From the NCBI RefSeq assembly GCF_900112035.1, contig NZ_FOKC01000001.1:620001-684000 (forward strand): a stretch of DNA of 64,000 nt. The letters are read 5' to 3'. Of this stretch, positions 1 to 8,068 are shown piece after piece; within the stretch, counting starts at the first letter, position 1; each line of letters opens with the position of its first letter. Both the position numbers and the translations under genes were made by a program. Under the pieces are notes generated by a model that was not told where the DNA came from, did not search any database, and saw only the letters and a list, made by a program, of their open reading frames with translations. The stretch comes from Nocardioides alpinus (GTDB lineage Bacteria > Actinomycetota > Actinomycetes > Propionibacteriales > Nocardioidaceae).

Positions 1-192
1 GATCCCGGCGATCCGGGCCACCGCGAGCGCGTCGCCCTTCGGCACGCCGTTGCCGCGGAGCAGGTCGACGACGGTGCGGCTCACCAGCACGCGGCCGGTC
101 GCGGACGCCGTACGAGCGGTGACCGCCTTGTCGCCCACGTCGACCATCCGGGCGGCGCCGGTCTCGTCGACGTGCGTGAGCCGCTCGGCCAT
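1..192 (-). CDS. moaC: Cyclic pyranopterin monophosphate synthase MoaC, N-terminal fragment
   Basis: Only the first 64 codons are in the window; the gene continues off the left edge. The visible N-terminus ([20 protein letters not shown]) matches the conserved MoaC opening, including the MVDVG segment. MoaC acts in the cytoplasm in the second step of molybdenum cofactor synthesis, producing cyclic pyranopterin monophosphate. The ATG at 192-190 shares one base with the stop codon of moeA (TGATG arrangement), so the two are translationally coupled. Being next to moeA supports the assignment strongly. Confidence 0.9.
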   Translation of the reverse strand, partial: MAERLTHVDETGAARMVDVGDKAVTARTASATGRVLVSRTVVDLLRGNGVPKGDALAVARIAGI

Positions 193-1421
193 CAGAACTC
201 CTCGTCGAGCTTGCGGATCGCGACCATCTCGCCGGCCGCGATCCCGGTGACGTCGGCAGCGACCTCGATCAGGCAGTTGGCGGCGGCCAGGTCGCCGATC
301 AGGTGGGAGCCGTGGCCGCCGACCGGGGAGACGAAGGTGCCGCCGCCGTCGGAGTCGTAGAGGCCGCGCACCAGCTGCACCTTGCCCGCCGGCGAGGACA
401 GCCCGTGCGTCAGGCGGGCGCGGGAGGTGGGCCTCACGTAGGGCAGCTTGCCCATCATCCGGCGGATCGCGGGGAGGACGAACATCTCGAACGAGACGTA
501 GGAGGAGACCGGGTTGCCTGGGAGCGTGAAGACCGGGGTGTCGTCCTCGCCGATCGTCCCGAAGCCCTGCGGCTTGCCGGGCTGCATCCCGACGCCGCCG
601 AACCACATCGAGCCGTGGTCCGACAGCGACTCCTTGACGACGTCGAAGTCGCCCTCGCTCACTCCCCCGCTCGTCACGACGAGGTCGGCGCGGACCAGCT
701 GGTCGCTGAGCGCCTCCGTGAAGGCGTGCGACTCGTCGGGGACGATGCCGACGCGGTAGGCGATCGCCCCGGCGGCGCGGGCGGCGGCGGCGAGGAGGTA
801 GGAGTTGCCGTCGTAGATCGAGTCGTGCCCCAGCGTCGTACCGGGCTCGCGGAGCTCGGAGCCCGTCGAGATCACGACGACGCGCGGCCGCGGACGGGTG
901 CGTACGGTCGCGCGGCCGACCGCGGCGAGCATGCCGAGGTGGCGCGGCCCGAGGACGGTGCCCTCCTCGAGCAGCATGTCGCCCTCGGAGATGTCGTCGC
1001 CGAGCGGGCGGATGTGCTGGCCGGGCTTCGCGGCGCGGCTGATGCGCACCTGCGCGACGCCGCGGTCGGTCCACTCGTAGGGGACCACGGTGGTCGCTCC
1101 CGCCGGGACCGGCGCCCCGGTCATGATCTTGACAGCGGTGCCCGGCGAGATGGCCAGGATCGAGGACTGGCCGGCGCCGATCTCACCGACGACCGGCAGC
1201 ACGACGGGTGCCTCCTCGGTCGCGTCGGCCACGTCCTCCGCGACCACGGCGTAGCCGTCCATCGCGGAGTTGTCGAAGCTCGGCAGCGAGATCGGGGCCA
1301 CGACGTCCTCGGCCAGCGCGAGGCCGAGGGCCTCCATCAGTGGCTGCTGGAAGGCGCGCAGGGGCGAGACGGTGGCGAGGATGCGCTCGACGTAGTCCTC
1401 GACCGGGAGCAGGTCAGCCAT
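192..1421 (-). CDS. moeA: Molybdopterin molybdenumtransferase MoeA
   Basis: MoeA inserts molybdate into adenylated molybdopterin, the last step of molybdenum cofactor formation. The 409 residues have normal family length and all the hallmark motifs: [12 protein letters not shown] at 48-59, TGAPVPAGA at 101-109, ISTGSEL at 184-190, [10 protein letters not shown] at 251-260, PGKPQGFG at 281-288 and LPGNPVSS at 300-307. The order is an N-terminal MoeA domain, a central MoCF-binding domain (about 175-310) and a C-terminal beta-barrel domain. Its start overlaps the end of the upstream nucleotidyltransferase gene by 8 bases and its stop overlaps moaC by one base, so all three are probably one operon. 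Confidence 0.95.
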   Translation of the reverse strand: MADLLPVEDYVERILATVSPLRAFQQPLMEALGLALAEDVVAPISLPSFDNSAMDGYAVVAEDVADATEEAPVVLPVVGEIGAGQSSILAISPGTAVKIMTGAPVPAGATTVVPYEWTDRGVAQVRISRAAKPGQHIRPLGDDISEGDMLLEEGTVLGPRHLGMLAAVGRATVRTRPRPRVVVISTGSELREPGTTLGHDSIYDGNSYLLAAAARAAGAIAYRVGIVPDESHAFTEALSDQLVRADLVVTSGGVSEGDFDVVKESLSDHGSMWFGGVGMQPGKPQGFGTIGEDDTPVFTLPGNPVSSYVSFEMFVLPAIRRMMGKLPYVRPTSRARLTHGLSSPAGKVQLVRGLYDSDGGGTFVSPVGGHGSHLIGDLAAANCLIEVAADVTGIAAGEMVAIRKLDEEF

Positions 1422-2817
1422 CCTGGTCCTGCTCGCTGAGGACGGCGCCGCCCTCGACCCGCTGGGCGGCCGACGAGGCGAGCGCGACGTCGCCCACGAC
1501 GCGTACGCCGCGGCCGAAGGTCCAGTCGCCGGCGACGGTGAACGACTCGGCCTCGCGCAGCGACGGAGCGCCGTCGGGGAAGCGCTTGTCGAAGTCGCCG
1601 ACGAGCTTGTAGAACTCGCCGTCGAGGGACACGTAGGGCACGTCGTCGCCCGCGCGGTCGAGCACGAAGTCCTTGCCCAGGTCGTAGACGTCGGAGCGCA
1701 GCACCAGCAGGTCGTCGGTGGTCTTCACCGGGACGAAGCGCTCGCGGCCCACCTCGATGGTCCGCGCCCCCTCGAACACCTCGATCGCGGCGCCCATCGC
1801 GGTCTCGATCTGGATGACCTCAGGGGTCGACTTGTCGGCGGGGTCGAGGTGCTTGACGTTGCGGATCAGCGGGAGGCCGAGGATGCCGCCGCGGGCGTCG
1901 AGGGCCTCGACCATCGCCTGCAGGTCGAACCAGAGGTTGTTGGTCGAGCAGAACTGGTGACGGCTGAGGTCGGCCAGCGCGTCCTTGTCGGCGTCGAGGG
2001 TCTGCGCCGACTCGCGCAGCACGATGCGGCCGTCGGCCTTGCGGCGGGCGAAGTGGCCGCCCTTGCGGTCCGACGCCGTCCGCAGCACCGCCTCGATCGC
2101 GAACGGCGCACCGGTCTGGGCGAACCAGCCCGCCACGCGCGCGTCGGGGACGGCACCGAGGTTGTCGGAGTTGGAGACGAAGACGTAGCGGTAGCCGGCG
2201 TCGAGGAGCTGCGCGAGCAGGCCGGTGCCGCGGAGCGCGGTGTAGATGTCACCGTGCCCGGGCGGACACCACTCGAGGTCCGGCGCCTTGGGATAGGCGG
2301 CCGGGAGGAGGTTGGCGGCGAGGAGCTTGGGCTCCTTGTTCTGCAGGAACTCCAGCGGCAGGCCGTCGACCGGGAGGTCGTCGTAGCGCGCCAGCGCCGC
2401 CATCGTGTCGGCAGACGTGCGGAAGGAGTTCATGAACAGCAGCGGCAGCGTCGCGTCGTACTCCTTGCGGAGGTGCAGCACCTGGCGGGCGATGATGTCG
2501 AGGAAGCTCAGCCCGCGGCGCACGCAGAGCAGCGACTTCGCCCGCTCCATGCCCATCGAGGTGCCGAGCCCGCCGTTGAGCTTGATGACGGCGGTCTTGC
2601 GGATCGCCTCCGTGGCGACGTCGGCGGACACGTCGACGTCGGCGAGCGCCTCCATGTCGAGCGGCTCGATCGTGTTCTCGGCGATCATGCCGGTCTCGCC
2701 GTGCTCGAGGAGCCGGTAGTAGTGCGCGAACGTGTCGATCGCGACCTCGTCGACGCCCGCCTGCCGCATCTTCGTGCGTGCGAGGTCGAGGCCGTGCGCG
2801 CTGCCCTTGCTTGCCAT
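1414..2817 (-). CDS. UTP-glucose-1-phosphate uridylyltransferase, UDPGP (eukaryotic-type) family
   Basis: Makes UDP-glucose from UTP and glucose-1-phosphate. The 467-residue product has the UDPGP-family nucleotide-binding signature LNGGLGTSMG at 80-89 followed by Lys94 (RAKSLL), which differs from the short bacterial GalU type. Later segments such as VFVSNSDNLGA fit the sugar-nucleotide pocket. I chose the ATG at 2817 (MASKGSAHG). A longer open frame to 3075 would run across the divergent gene at 2840 and has no family similarity. The gene leads the moeA-moaC operon. UDP-glucose would feed wall and glycan synthesis, so its pairing with cofactor genes looks positional rather than functional. 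Confidence 0.88.
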   Translation of the reverse strand: MASKGSAHGLDLARTKMRQAGVDEVAIDTFAHYYRLLEHGETGMIAENTIEPLDMEALADVDVSADVATEAIRKTAVIKLNGGLGTSMGMERAKSLLCVRRGLSFLDIIARQVLHLRKEYDATLPLLFMNSFRTSADTMAALARYDDLPVDGLPLEFLQNKEPKLLAANLLPAAYPKAPDLEWCPPGHGDIYTALRGTGLLAQLLDAGYRYVFVSNSDNLGAVPDARVAGWFAQTGAPFAIEAVLRTASDRKGGHFARRKADGRIVLRESAQTLDADKDALADLSRHQFCSTNNLWFDLQAMVEALDARGGILGLPLIRNVKHLDPADKSTPEVIQIETAMGAAIEVFEGARTIEVGRERFVPVKTTDDLLVLRSDVYDLGKDFVLDRAGDDVPYVSLDGEFYKLVGDFDKRFPDGAPSLREAESFTVAGDWTFGRGVRVVGDVALASSAAQRVEGGAVLSEQDQDG

Positions 2818-2839
2818 GCTTCGATCGTAGGCTGCTGAG

Positions 2840-3448
2840 GTGGCCCCACGACACTCGGCAGACAGCACGGCAGCCAAGTCCGCCCTGCGCGACCAGGTCC
2901 TGGCGGGCCGCAAGCACCGCCCGCTCGACGCTGCGGCGGACGTCGCGGCGTCGATCTCGCGGGTAGCGCTGGCCTGGGCACCGGTCCGCGACGCCGCCAC
3001 GGTCGCGGCGTACGTCTCGGTCGGCAGCGAGCCCGGCACCGGGCTCCTGCTCGATGCGCTGGTGGCCGCCGGCAAGCGGGTCCTGCTGCCGGTGGTGCTC
3101 CCGGGTCTCGACCTCGACTGGGCCGTCTACGCCGGCCGGGACAGCCTCGCGCCCGCGGTCCGCGGGCTCCTCGAGCCGACCGGGGAGCGCCTCGGCGTGG
3201 ACGCCGTCGGCCAGGCCGACCTCGTCCTCGTGCCCGGCGTCGCCGTGTCGTCGACCGGTGACCGGCTCGGCCAGGGCGGGGGCTGCTACGACCGCGCGCT
3301 GCCCCGGGTCACTCCCGGCACCCCCGTGGCTGTGGTGCTCTACGACGACGAGGTGGGGCTCGCGGTGCCCACCGACCCCCACGACGTACGGGTGGGCTTC
3401 GCCATGACGGCGGGCGGGGTCGTCGCGCTCACCACCACCGCTGGTTGA
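2840..3448 (+). CDS. 5-formyltetrahydrofolate cyclo-ligase
   Basis: Converts 5-formyl-THF to 5,10-methenyl-THF with ATP in one-carbon metabolism. The 202-residue product carries the family fingerprint RLGQGGGCYDRAL (142-154) and the upstream segment DLVLVPGVAVSSTGDRLG. The start is a GTG at 2840, 22 bases from the divergent uridylyltransferase start, so the two promoters must overlap. The last codons and the TGA stop lie in a CTGGTTGAG repeat half-site, so the repeat appears to have supplied the stop codon (see the repeat at 3439-3600). Confidence 0.92.
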   Translation: MAPRHSADSTAAKSALRDQVLAGRKHRPLDAAADVAASISRVALAWAPVRDAATVAAYVSVGSEPGTGLLLDALVAAGKRVLLPVVLPGLDLDWAVYAGRDSLAPAVRGLLEPTGERLGVDAVGQADLVLVPGVAVSSTGDRLGQGGGCYDRALPRVTPGTPVAVVLYDDEVGLAVPTDPHDVRVGFAMTAGGVVALTTTAG

Positions 3449-3600
3449 GGACCGTGCGCCCTCCCGCTGGTTGAGCAGCGAGCGCAGCGAGCGTGTCGAG
3501 ACCAAGGGAGCCTCGGTTTCGACACGGGCCTGGCGGCCCTGCTCAACCAGCGGCGATCATGCGGCGGCCCTGCTCAACCAGCGGCGCCCAACCAGCGGCG
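3439..3600. repeat. Palindromic intergenic repeat cluster (CCGCTGGTTGAG family)
   Basis: Nested inverted repeats: CCGCTGGTTGAGC at 3464-3476 pairs with GCTCAACCAGCGG at 3541-3553, and TGTCGAGACC at 3494-3503 pairs with GGTTTCGACA at 3515-3524. Extra half-copies lie at 3438-3449, 3572-3584 and 3589-3600. The same arms recur at 13214-13350. It resembles REP/BIME-type elements and lies between convergent genes, where it could also act as a bidirectional transcription stop. It fills the whole 169-base gap. Confidence 0.85.
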
Positions 3601-3617
3601 ATCAGGTGGCGGCCCGC

Positions 3618-6245
3618 TCACCCAGTGGCCGGCACCAGTACGAGCGTGTCGTCCGCCGCGGCCTCGACGGCCTCCCGGCCGAACACCCAGGGCAGGGTCT
3701 CGCCGGCGACGTAGAGCTCGGTCTGGTCGGAGTAGTGCGACGAGGCCGGGTGCCCGGAGACGCCGGTGAGGTTGATCCACCGCGAGTCGTCCCAGTCGGC
3801 GAGCGAGACGACCATCCGCATGGACGGCGCGGCGGTGACCTCGTAGCCCTCGACGGCGTCCCAGCTGGTCGCGTCGACGAGCGACCCGCCGCCGCCGACC
3901 TGCCAGCCGTCGCGGTTGACGAGCCGCTCGATCGGCCCGACACCGGACTCGCCGAGGGTGGCGTTGTGGAGGTTCATCCGGTGCAGGCGCCCCCAGGACC
4001 AGAGCGTGGCGTCGCGCGCCTGCCGGCGGGTGAGCTCGTCGCGCGCCGCCAGCATCGCCTGCCGCAGGATGTCGTCACGGGTCTCGACCTCGTCGGTCTC
4101 CGCATCGTCCCACCACGGCCCGGCCGGCTCGGGCAGCATCGCGCTGACCACCCGGAACCACCGGTCGCCGCCGTCGGGCCAGGTCCGCTGGCGCAGGTCG
4201 TCGTGGAAGGTGAGCTCGAGGAGGTTGCGCCACACGACGTTGTAGTAGGCCGCCGGAGCGCTGTCAGCCGGCTGGGTGAAGTCCCAGTCGCGCAGCAGGT
4301 TCTGGGCGTTGCGGTAGTAGCCACCCGGCACGTCGAGGTCGAGGAGGTAGGGCACCAGCGTCTCGGCCATCGGGTTGGTGCTGTCGAGCTGGAGGTCCGC
4401 CATCTCGGCCACCGACAGCTCGCCCTCGGCCTCGAGCGCCTCCCGGATCCGCGTCGAGCGGTAGCCGTAGTCCCAGTCCTTGGTCAGGAGGTAGGGGTAG
4501 TCCTCGCCGATGACCGCCTGGTTGGCGGTGACGATGAAGCCCTCCTCCGGGTCCAGCACGCTGGGCAGTCCGTCGAACGGGATGTAGTCGCCGGTCCAGT
4601 CGTTGGCGCTGATCCAGCCCTCGACGGGCATGGTGCCGTCGTTGCCGCCGCGACGGATCGGGATACGACCGGGCGCCTGGTAGCCGATGTGGCCCTCGCG
4701 GTCGGCGTACACCATGTTCTGCGCCGGCGCCGCGAACGCGGAGGCCGCCTCGCGGAACTCGTCCCAGTCGGAGGCGCGGTTGAGCCCGAGGATCGCGTCG
4801 GCGGTGGGAGCGGGGTCGAGGGCGGTCCACGCCAGCGCGACGGCGTAGCCGCTGCCGCGGTCGCCGGGCTCGTCGGTCGGGGCGTTGGCGCCGACCGTCG
4901 CGAACTCCGACGAGACGTCGCTGATCAGCGGGCCGTGCGTGGTCTCGCGGACCCGCAGCTCGACGTCGGCGGCGCCGAGCACCTTGATCGTCTCGGTGCG
5001 GACCTCCATCGCCTCGGACTCGCCGTCGCGGACGTAGCGGTCATCGCCCTCGGTCTGCTCGAGGTAGAGGTCGGTGACGTCGGGGCCGAGGTTGGTGAAG
5101 CCCCACGCGATGTCGGCGTTGTGGCCGATGATCACGCCGGGCACGCCGGAGAAGGTGAAGCCCGACGTGTCGAGCGTGCAGTCGGCGCTCATCTCACGGC
5201 AGTGCAGGCCCATCTGCATCCAGATGCCCGGCTGGCTGACGCCGAGGTGCGGGTCGTTGGCGAGCAGCGGCTCACCGGTGGCGCTGTGCTCGCCGTCGAC
5301 GACCCACGAGTTGCTGCCGATGCCGCGGCCCGTGCCGAGGAGCTCGGGCATCGCATCGATGCGGTCCTGCACGCGCTCGAGGGCCGCGACGACGCCCTGC
5401 GCGTACGCCGGACGGCGGGGGTTGCGGGTGCCGTTGGCCGTCGCGTTCTGCTCGAAGACGCCGTCGACGACACCGCCGCCGGAGACGATCGGCGGGTGCG
5501 CGGTCGCGTCGTACTCCGGCCACAGCGCGGCGATCTCCTCGGCGCTGTGGTCCAGCGACAGCAGCACCCGGTCGACCTCGGCGTCCATGTTGCCGCGGAG
5601 GTCCCACGCCATCGCCTTGAGCCAGGCCAGCGAGTCGACGGGCTCCCACTCCTCGGGGGTGTAGTCGAGCCCGGTCAGCCCGAGGACGGAGTACTCCACC
5701 GCCAGCTCGGACGGCGAGCGGTCCGCGAGGTAGGCGTTGACGCCCTCTGCGTACGACGTCAGTGCCTCGCGCGTCGCCGGCTCGAGCAGCGCCCACTCCT
5801 CCTCCGCGACCCCGCGCCAGTCCATCGTGCGGATGAACTTGTCGGTCTCGAGGGTGTCCTCGCCGAACATCTCGGAGAGCCGTCCCGCGGTCACGTGCCG
5901 CCGGAAGTCCATCTCGAAGAAACGCTCCTGCGCGTGCACGAATCCCTGGGCGAACATCAGGTCCGCGTCGGTGTCGGCGTAGACCTGCGGGATGTCCTGG
6001 TCGTCGCGGATCACCTCGACCGTCGCGGCCAGGCCCGGCACCTCGACCTCGCCGTTGGTCTGCGGCAGCGGACGGCGTACGACACCCACGACGCCGGCCG
6101 CCAGGAGCAGCAGCACCACCACGAGGCCCAGCGCGGTCCACGCCGTCCAGCGCACCGCACGCGGGGCACGCTTGAAGGCCTGCCACCGGGTGGTCGTGGG
6201 CACTGCGGCGGTCTCGGACGCGGGGGTGGGGGAAGGGTCGCTCAT
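3618..6245 (-). CDS. Penicillin acylase family (Ntn-hydrolase S45) protein, membrane-anchored
   Basis: An 875-residue amide hydrolase related to penicillin G acylase and acyl-homoserine-lactone acylases. Family members mature by autocleavage, leaving an N-terminal Ser nucleophile on the beta chain. Here that site reads GIG/SNSWVV, making Ser311 the likely nucleophile, followed by LLANDPHLG. A cytoplasmic N-terminus of about 36 residues precedes one membrane helix (about 37-57), so the enzyme is probably tethered outside the membrane. The ATG at 6245 has a GGGGAG ribosome site 8 bases upstream and is preferred over in-frame upstream ATGs. The substrate is not predictable from sequence. Confidence 0.9.
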   Translation of the reverse strand: MSDPSPTPASETAAVPTTTRWQAFKRAPRAVRWTAWTALGLVVVLLLLAAGVVGVVRRPLPQTNGEVEVPGLAATVEVIRDDQDIPQVYADTDADLMFAQGFVHAQERFFEMDFRRHVTAGRLSEMFGEDTLETDKFIRTMDWRGVAEEEWALLEPATREALTSYAEGVNAYLADRSPSELAVEYSVLGLTGLDYTPEEWEPVDSLAWLKAMAWDLRGNMDAEVDRVLLSLDHSAEEIAALWPEYDATAHPPIVSGGGVVDGVFEQNATANGTRNPRRPAYAQGVVAALERVQDRIDAMPELLGTGRGIGSNSWVVDGEHSATGEPLLANDPHLGVSQPGIWMQMGLHCREMSADCTLDTSGFTFSGVPGVIIGHNADIAWGFTNLGPDVTDLYLEQTEGDDRYVRDGESEAMEVRTETIKVLGAADVELRVRETTHGPLISDVSSEFATVGANAPTDEPGDRGSGYAVALAWTALDPAPTADAILGLNRASDWDEFREAASAFAAPAQNMVYADREGHIGYQAPGRIPIRRGGNDGTMPVEGWISANDWTGDYIPFDGLPSVLDPEEGFIVTANQAVIGEDYPYLLTKDWDYGYRSTRIREALEAEGELSVAEMADLQLDSTNPMAETLVPYLLDLDVPGGYYRNAQNLLRDWDFTQPADSAPAAYYNVVWRNLLELTFHDDLRQRTWPDGGDRWFRVVSAMLPEPAGPWWDDAETDEVETRDDILRQAMLAARDELTRRQARDATLWSWGRLHRMNLHNATLGESGVGPIERLVNRDGWQVGGGGSLVDATSWDAVEGYEVTAAPSMRMVVSLADWDDSRWINLTGVSGHPASSHYSDQTELYVAGETLPWVFGREAVEAAADDTLVLVPATG

Positions 6246-6367
6246 CGCGCTCCCCATTGTGCCGTACCATTGGCAGTCGAAGGACGTGAGTGCCAGCGCG
6301 TCGCGCCGGCCCCCGCCGATCGCCGTTGCAGCACCACCGAGGCCCCGTTCCACCAGAGGATTGCCAC

Positions 6368-6700
6368 ATGCCCACCTATCAGTACGCCTGCACCGAGTGC
6401 GGCCACTCCTTCGAGCAGTTCCAGAGCTTCAGCGAGGACACGCTCACCGTCTGCCCCGAGTGCTCGGGCAAGCTGCGCAAGCTCTTTAACGCCGTCGGCG
6501 TGGTCTTCAAGGGCTCGGGCTTCTACCGCAACGACAGCCGCTCGACCTCGACGTCGTCGGTGCCGGCCGCGGCGTCCTCCGACTCGGCGAAGTCGTCGGA
6601 CTCGTCGTCCACCACGAAGTCGTCGGACTCGTCGTCGAGCTCCACGAGCACCTCCGGCTCGTCCGGGTCGAGCTCGTCGAAGTCCTCGTCGTCCGACTGA
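6368..6700 (+). CDS. FmdB-family zinc ribbon protein with Ser-rich tail
   Basis: A 110-residue protein. The first 50 residues form a FmdB/CxxC_CxxC_SSSS zinc ribbon with Cys8, Cys11, Cys29 and Cys32 and the typical opening MPTYQYACTECGH. Residues 55-110 are almost entirely Ser with Asp, Lys and Thr, a low-complexity tail common in this family. FmdB proteins are proposed regulators, but their role is unproven. The ATG at 6368 directly follows the divergent acylase promoter region, separated by 122 bases. Confidence 0.88.
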   Translation: MPTYQYACTECGHSFEQFQSFSEDTLTVCPECSGKLRKLFNAVGVVFKGSGFYRNDSRSTSTSSVPAAASSDSAKSSDSSSTTKSSDSSSSSTSTSGSSGSSSSKSSSSD

Positions 6701-6728
6701 CACTCTCCTGCCGCTCGTCGCCCTCGGT

Positions 6729-6761
6729 GGTCGAGGTGCGAGCGCAGCGAGCCTCGAAACC
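6729..6761. repeat. 33-base palindromic repeat (GGTCGAGG...CCTCGAAACC)
   Basis: An imperfect palindrome with arms GGTCGAGG and CCTCGAAACC around a GCGAGCGCAGCGAGC-like core. It lies between the FmdB gene and the SAF gene. A copy with 31 of 33 identical bases sits inside the metalloprotease gene at 36526-36558. The family is distinct from, but similar in design to, the longer CTGGTTGAG repeats. Confidence 0.85.
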
Positions 6762-6812
6762 CCCTGTGGATGGCCCCAGCGGAGCGCGGCCGATCCGACC
6801 TAGCGTCGGACC

Positions 6813-7445
6813 ATGTTCCCGGGACTCCCACCGACCCGGCGTCGGCTGCGCGCCGTACGCCACCAGCTGCGGCGCCGACGTCGGCTGATCGCCGCCGCGC
6901 TGGCGGCCGCCGCCGTGGTGAGCGCGCTGCGCACCCTCGCGCCCCCGCCGCCCGACACGGTCGACGTGCTGGTCGCCACGCGTGACCTGCCCTCGGGCAC
7001 CCTGCTCGACGACGACGACCTCGTCGTACGGGCCTTCCCGGCCGACCTCGCCCCGGCCGGTGCCGCGAGCGCCGCTGCCGGCCGGGTCCTGGCAGCACCG
7101 ATCGGTCGGGGCGAGGTGCTGACCGACGTACGGGTGGTGGGGCCGGCGCTCGCGATGGCGCAGCCCGGAGAGACGGTCGTCCCGGTCCGGCTCCCCGACG
7201 CGGGCATGGCGACGCTGCTCCGGCCGGGTGACGAGGTCGACCTCGTCGCCACGGATCCGGGCACCGGCACCTCGGTCGTGGTGGCGCGTGACGTCACCGT
7301 CCTCGCCACGCCCACCGGCGCGCCCGACGGCCCTGCAGGCGGGTCGGGTGGCGCCCTGGTGGTGATCGGCGCATCCGCCGAGGAGGCCATCGCCATCTCG
7401 TCCGCGGCGTTGGCGCAGTTCCTGACGGTGTCGTGGGAACGCTAG
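6813..7445 (+). CDS. SAF-domain protein, CpaB/RcpC-like
   Basis: A 210-residue protein with a basic N-terminus, one membrane helix (about 24-42) and an extracytoplasmic SAF domain (about 50-115: VDVLVATRDLPSGTLL... through RVLAAPIGRGEVLTD). CpaB/RcpC proteins with this layout help assemble Flp-type pili, but no pilus genes are nearby, so the role here is open. The C-terminal half (LRPGDEVDLVATDP) fits the RcpC beta-rich region. The gap to mscL is 53 bases. Confidence 0.8.
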   Translation: MFPGLPPTRRRLRAVRHQLRRRRRLIAAALAAAAVVSALRTLAPPPPDTVDVLVATRDLPSGTLLDDDDLVVRAFPADLAPAGAASAAAGRVLAAPIGRGEVLTDVRVVGPALAMAQPGETVVPVRLPDAGMATLLRPGDEVDLVATDPGTGTSVVVARDVTVLATPTGAPDGPAGGSGGALVVIGASAEEAIAISSAALAQFLTVSWER

Positions 7446-7498
7446 GGTTGGCCCACCAGCTCGCTCGCGGCCCGGTCTCGGGCTCCTAGGAGGCAGAC

Positions 7499-7852
7499 AT
7501 GAGTGGATTCAAGAACTTCATCCTCAAGGGCAACCTGATCGAGATCGCGACCGGTCTGATCATGGCGCTCGCGTTCGCCTCGGTGGTCACCACCTTCACC
7601 GCGTGGCTGACCGGACTGATGCCGGACTCCACCTCCGACTACTTCTCCACGGCCGAGCAGAGCTTCGGCGCGTTCCTCAACGCGGTGATCTCGTTCCTGA
7701 TCATGGGCGCGGTCGTCTACTTCTTCATCGTGATGCCCTACACCAAGGCCAAGGAGCGCTTCTTCCCCGCGGACGAGGCCGGCACCCCCGCCGACATCGC
7801 CCTCCTCGAGGAGATCCGCGACGCCATCAAGGCGCGCGGCGGCGCTGTCTAA
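7499..7852 (+). CDS. mscL: Large-conductance mechanosensitive channel MscL
   Basis: A pressure-relief channel that opens under hypo-osmotic shock. The 117 residues contain the amphipathic N-terminus (GFKNFILKGNLIEIATGLI), TM1 (about 16-38), a periplasmic-side loop and TM2 (about 62-83, ISFLIMGAVVYFFIVMPY), then a short charged cytoplasmic helix. It is shorter than the roughly 135-150 residues usual in the family because the loop and tail are reduced. A strong TAGGAGG site lies 7 bases before the ATG. Confidence 0.93.
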   Translation: MSGFKNFILKGNLIEIATGLIMALAFASVVTTFTAWLTGLMPDSTSDYFSTAEQSFGAFLNAVISFLIMGAVVYFFIVMPYTKAKERFFPADEAGTPADIALLEEIRDAIKARGGAV

Positions 7853-7894
7853 GCCACCCGTTCCGCTCTGCCGTCGGTCGTCCGGGGGTGGGGG

Positions 7895-8068
7895 TCACCC
7901 GTGGTGCGGGGGCACCTGGTCGCGATACCAGTCGTCGCCCTTGCCGGCGCGGTCCTCGCGGGCATCGGTGTCGTCGCTCGTCTGCTCCGGTACGCCGTCA
8001 CCGAAGGCCGCGGCGAGGCGCCGGCGGCGCTTCCAGTCGGGCTCGGGAGTCGGCTCGTCTGTGCTCAT
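7895..8068 (-). CDS. Small hypothetical protein coupled to the LCP gene
   Basis: A 57-residue highly charged protein (MSTDEPTPEPDWKRRRRLAA start, DDWYRDQVPPHHG end). Its ATG overlaps the stop of the LCP-family gene by 4 bases (ATGA), which argues that it is a translated, coupled gene. It has no membrane helix or recognisable domain. The compositional pattern and coupling make it a credible gene, but no function can be assigned. Confidence 0.6.
   Translation of the reverse strand: MSTDEPTPEPDWKRRRRLAAAFGDGVPEQTSDDTDAREDRAGKGDDWYRDQVPPHHG

Noticed and set aside
3471..6803. An 1110-codon open frame on the plus strand
   Set aside because: It is antisense to the penicillin-acylase-family gene and runs into the FmdB gene. 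Its residues are Arg/Gly/Val-rich with no family motif, a typical high-GC shadow frame.
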